This document shows positions 23,675-23,801 of a DNA stretch of 23,801 bases, in pieces. The stretch is from an uncultured Lachnospiraceae bacterium (lineage in GTDB: Bacteria > Bacillota_A > Clostridia > Lachnospirales > Lachnospiraceae), in the NCBI GenBank assembly GCA_900553635.1, contig USDU01000009.1, forward strand, positions 1 through 23,801, given 5' to 3'. The notes beneath the pieces are model-generated. The model worked only from the letters and a program-made list of their open reading frames with translations. It made no database searches and was not told the DNA's origin. A program made the translations under genes and the position numbers. The first letter of the stretch is position 1, and each line of letters begins with the position of its first letter.

Positions 23675-23801
23675 TTATAAAGCCTTGATTCTCTCCAACG
23701 CCTTCACGGTATTTTCATAAGATCCAAAGGCCGTCAGCCGGAAATACCCCTCTCCGCTGGGTCCGAATCCCGATCCCGGCGTACCAGCCACGCCCGCGTT
23801 C
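23675..23801 (-). CDS. dapL: LL-diaminopimelate aminotransferase, C-terminal fragment
   Basis: Only the last 41 codons and stop are in the window; the start lies beyond the right edge. The visible part reads [20 protein letters not shown], then [20 protein letters not shown]. The [11 protein letters not shown] stretch, with its arginine that holds the substrate carboxylate, is highly characteristic of DapL, a PLP enzyme that makes LL-diaminopimelate directly from tetrahydrodipicolinate for lysine and peptidoglycan. The call is based on this short but diagnostic end. Confidence 0.85.
   Translation of the reverse strand, partial: NAGVAGTPGSGFGPSGEGYFRLTAFGSYENTVKALERIKAL

Overview
The window looks like chromosomal core DNA from a spore-forming Gram-positive anaerobe of the class Clostridia, most likely Lachnospiraceae (inference). 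The evidence is AGGAGG-type ribosome binding sites, SigA-type promoters, an alpha/beta small acid-soluble spore protein with a SigG-like promoter, two Spo0A-type DNA-binding proteins, a DUF4364 protein, the tig-clpP-clpX-lon-ysxC cluster and a dapL gene. I see no rRNA, tRNA, CRISPR array, transposase or phage gene. Many long reading frames opposite the genes are antisense shadows and were left out.

Layout. (1) 1-5315, minus strand: an ABC operon reads ATPase, membrane-anchored surface protein, MacB-type permease, followed 51 bases later by a membrane-anchored N-acetylmuramoyl-L-alanine amidase that runs off the left edge. (2) 5333-6682, minus: glyA with its own promoter and terminator. (3) 6683-9311: two paralogous proteins that are only a Spo0A C-terminal DNA-binding domain (both plus strand) flank a minus-strand Wzz-type polysaccharide co-polymerase with a degenerate kinase-like tail. 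This is the most unusual part of the window. (4) 9308-10874, plus: a TIGR01212-type radical SAM protein and a DUF4364 winged-helix protein, ending in a terminator shared with the convergent cluster. (5) 10862-18406, minus: tig, clpP, clpX, lon, ysxC and an AI-2E/YtvI-family membrane protein, a protein-quality-control cluster read from a promoter upstream of tig. (6) 18462-19528, minus: a spore protein with a SigG-like promoter, and a DJ-1/PfpI protein. (7) 19571-20753, plus: a CYTH-domain protein and an XRE-type regulator. (8) 20702-23502, minus: a lipoprotein solute-binding protein coupled to pyrC by a TAAC-ATG junction. (9) 23675-23801, minus: the last 41 codons of LL-diaminopimelate aminotransferase.

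How they fit together. Most genes are housekeeping: one-carbon metabolism (glyA), pyrimidine synthesis (pyrC), lysine and cell-wall precursor synthesis (dapL), and folding and proteolysis (tig to lon). The accessory interest lies in the Spo0A_C/Wzz/Spo0A_C block, where short regulators without receiver domains sit beside a surface-polysaccharide gene and a set of 10-bp-phased TGTC repeats, and in the ABC/surface protein/amidase operon, where a putative envelope transporter or signalling complex is next to a peptidoglycan hydrolase.
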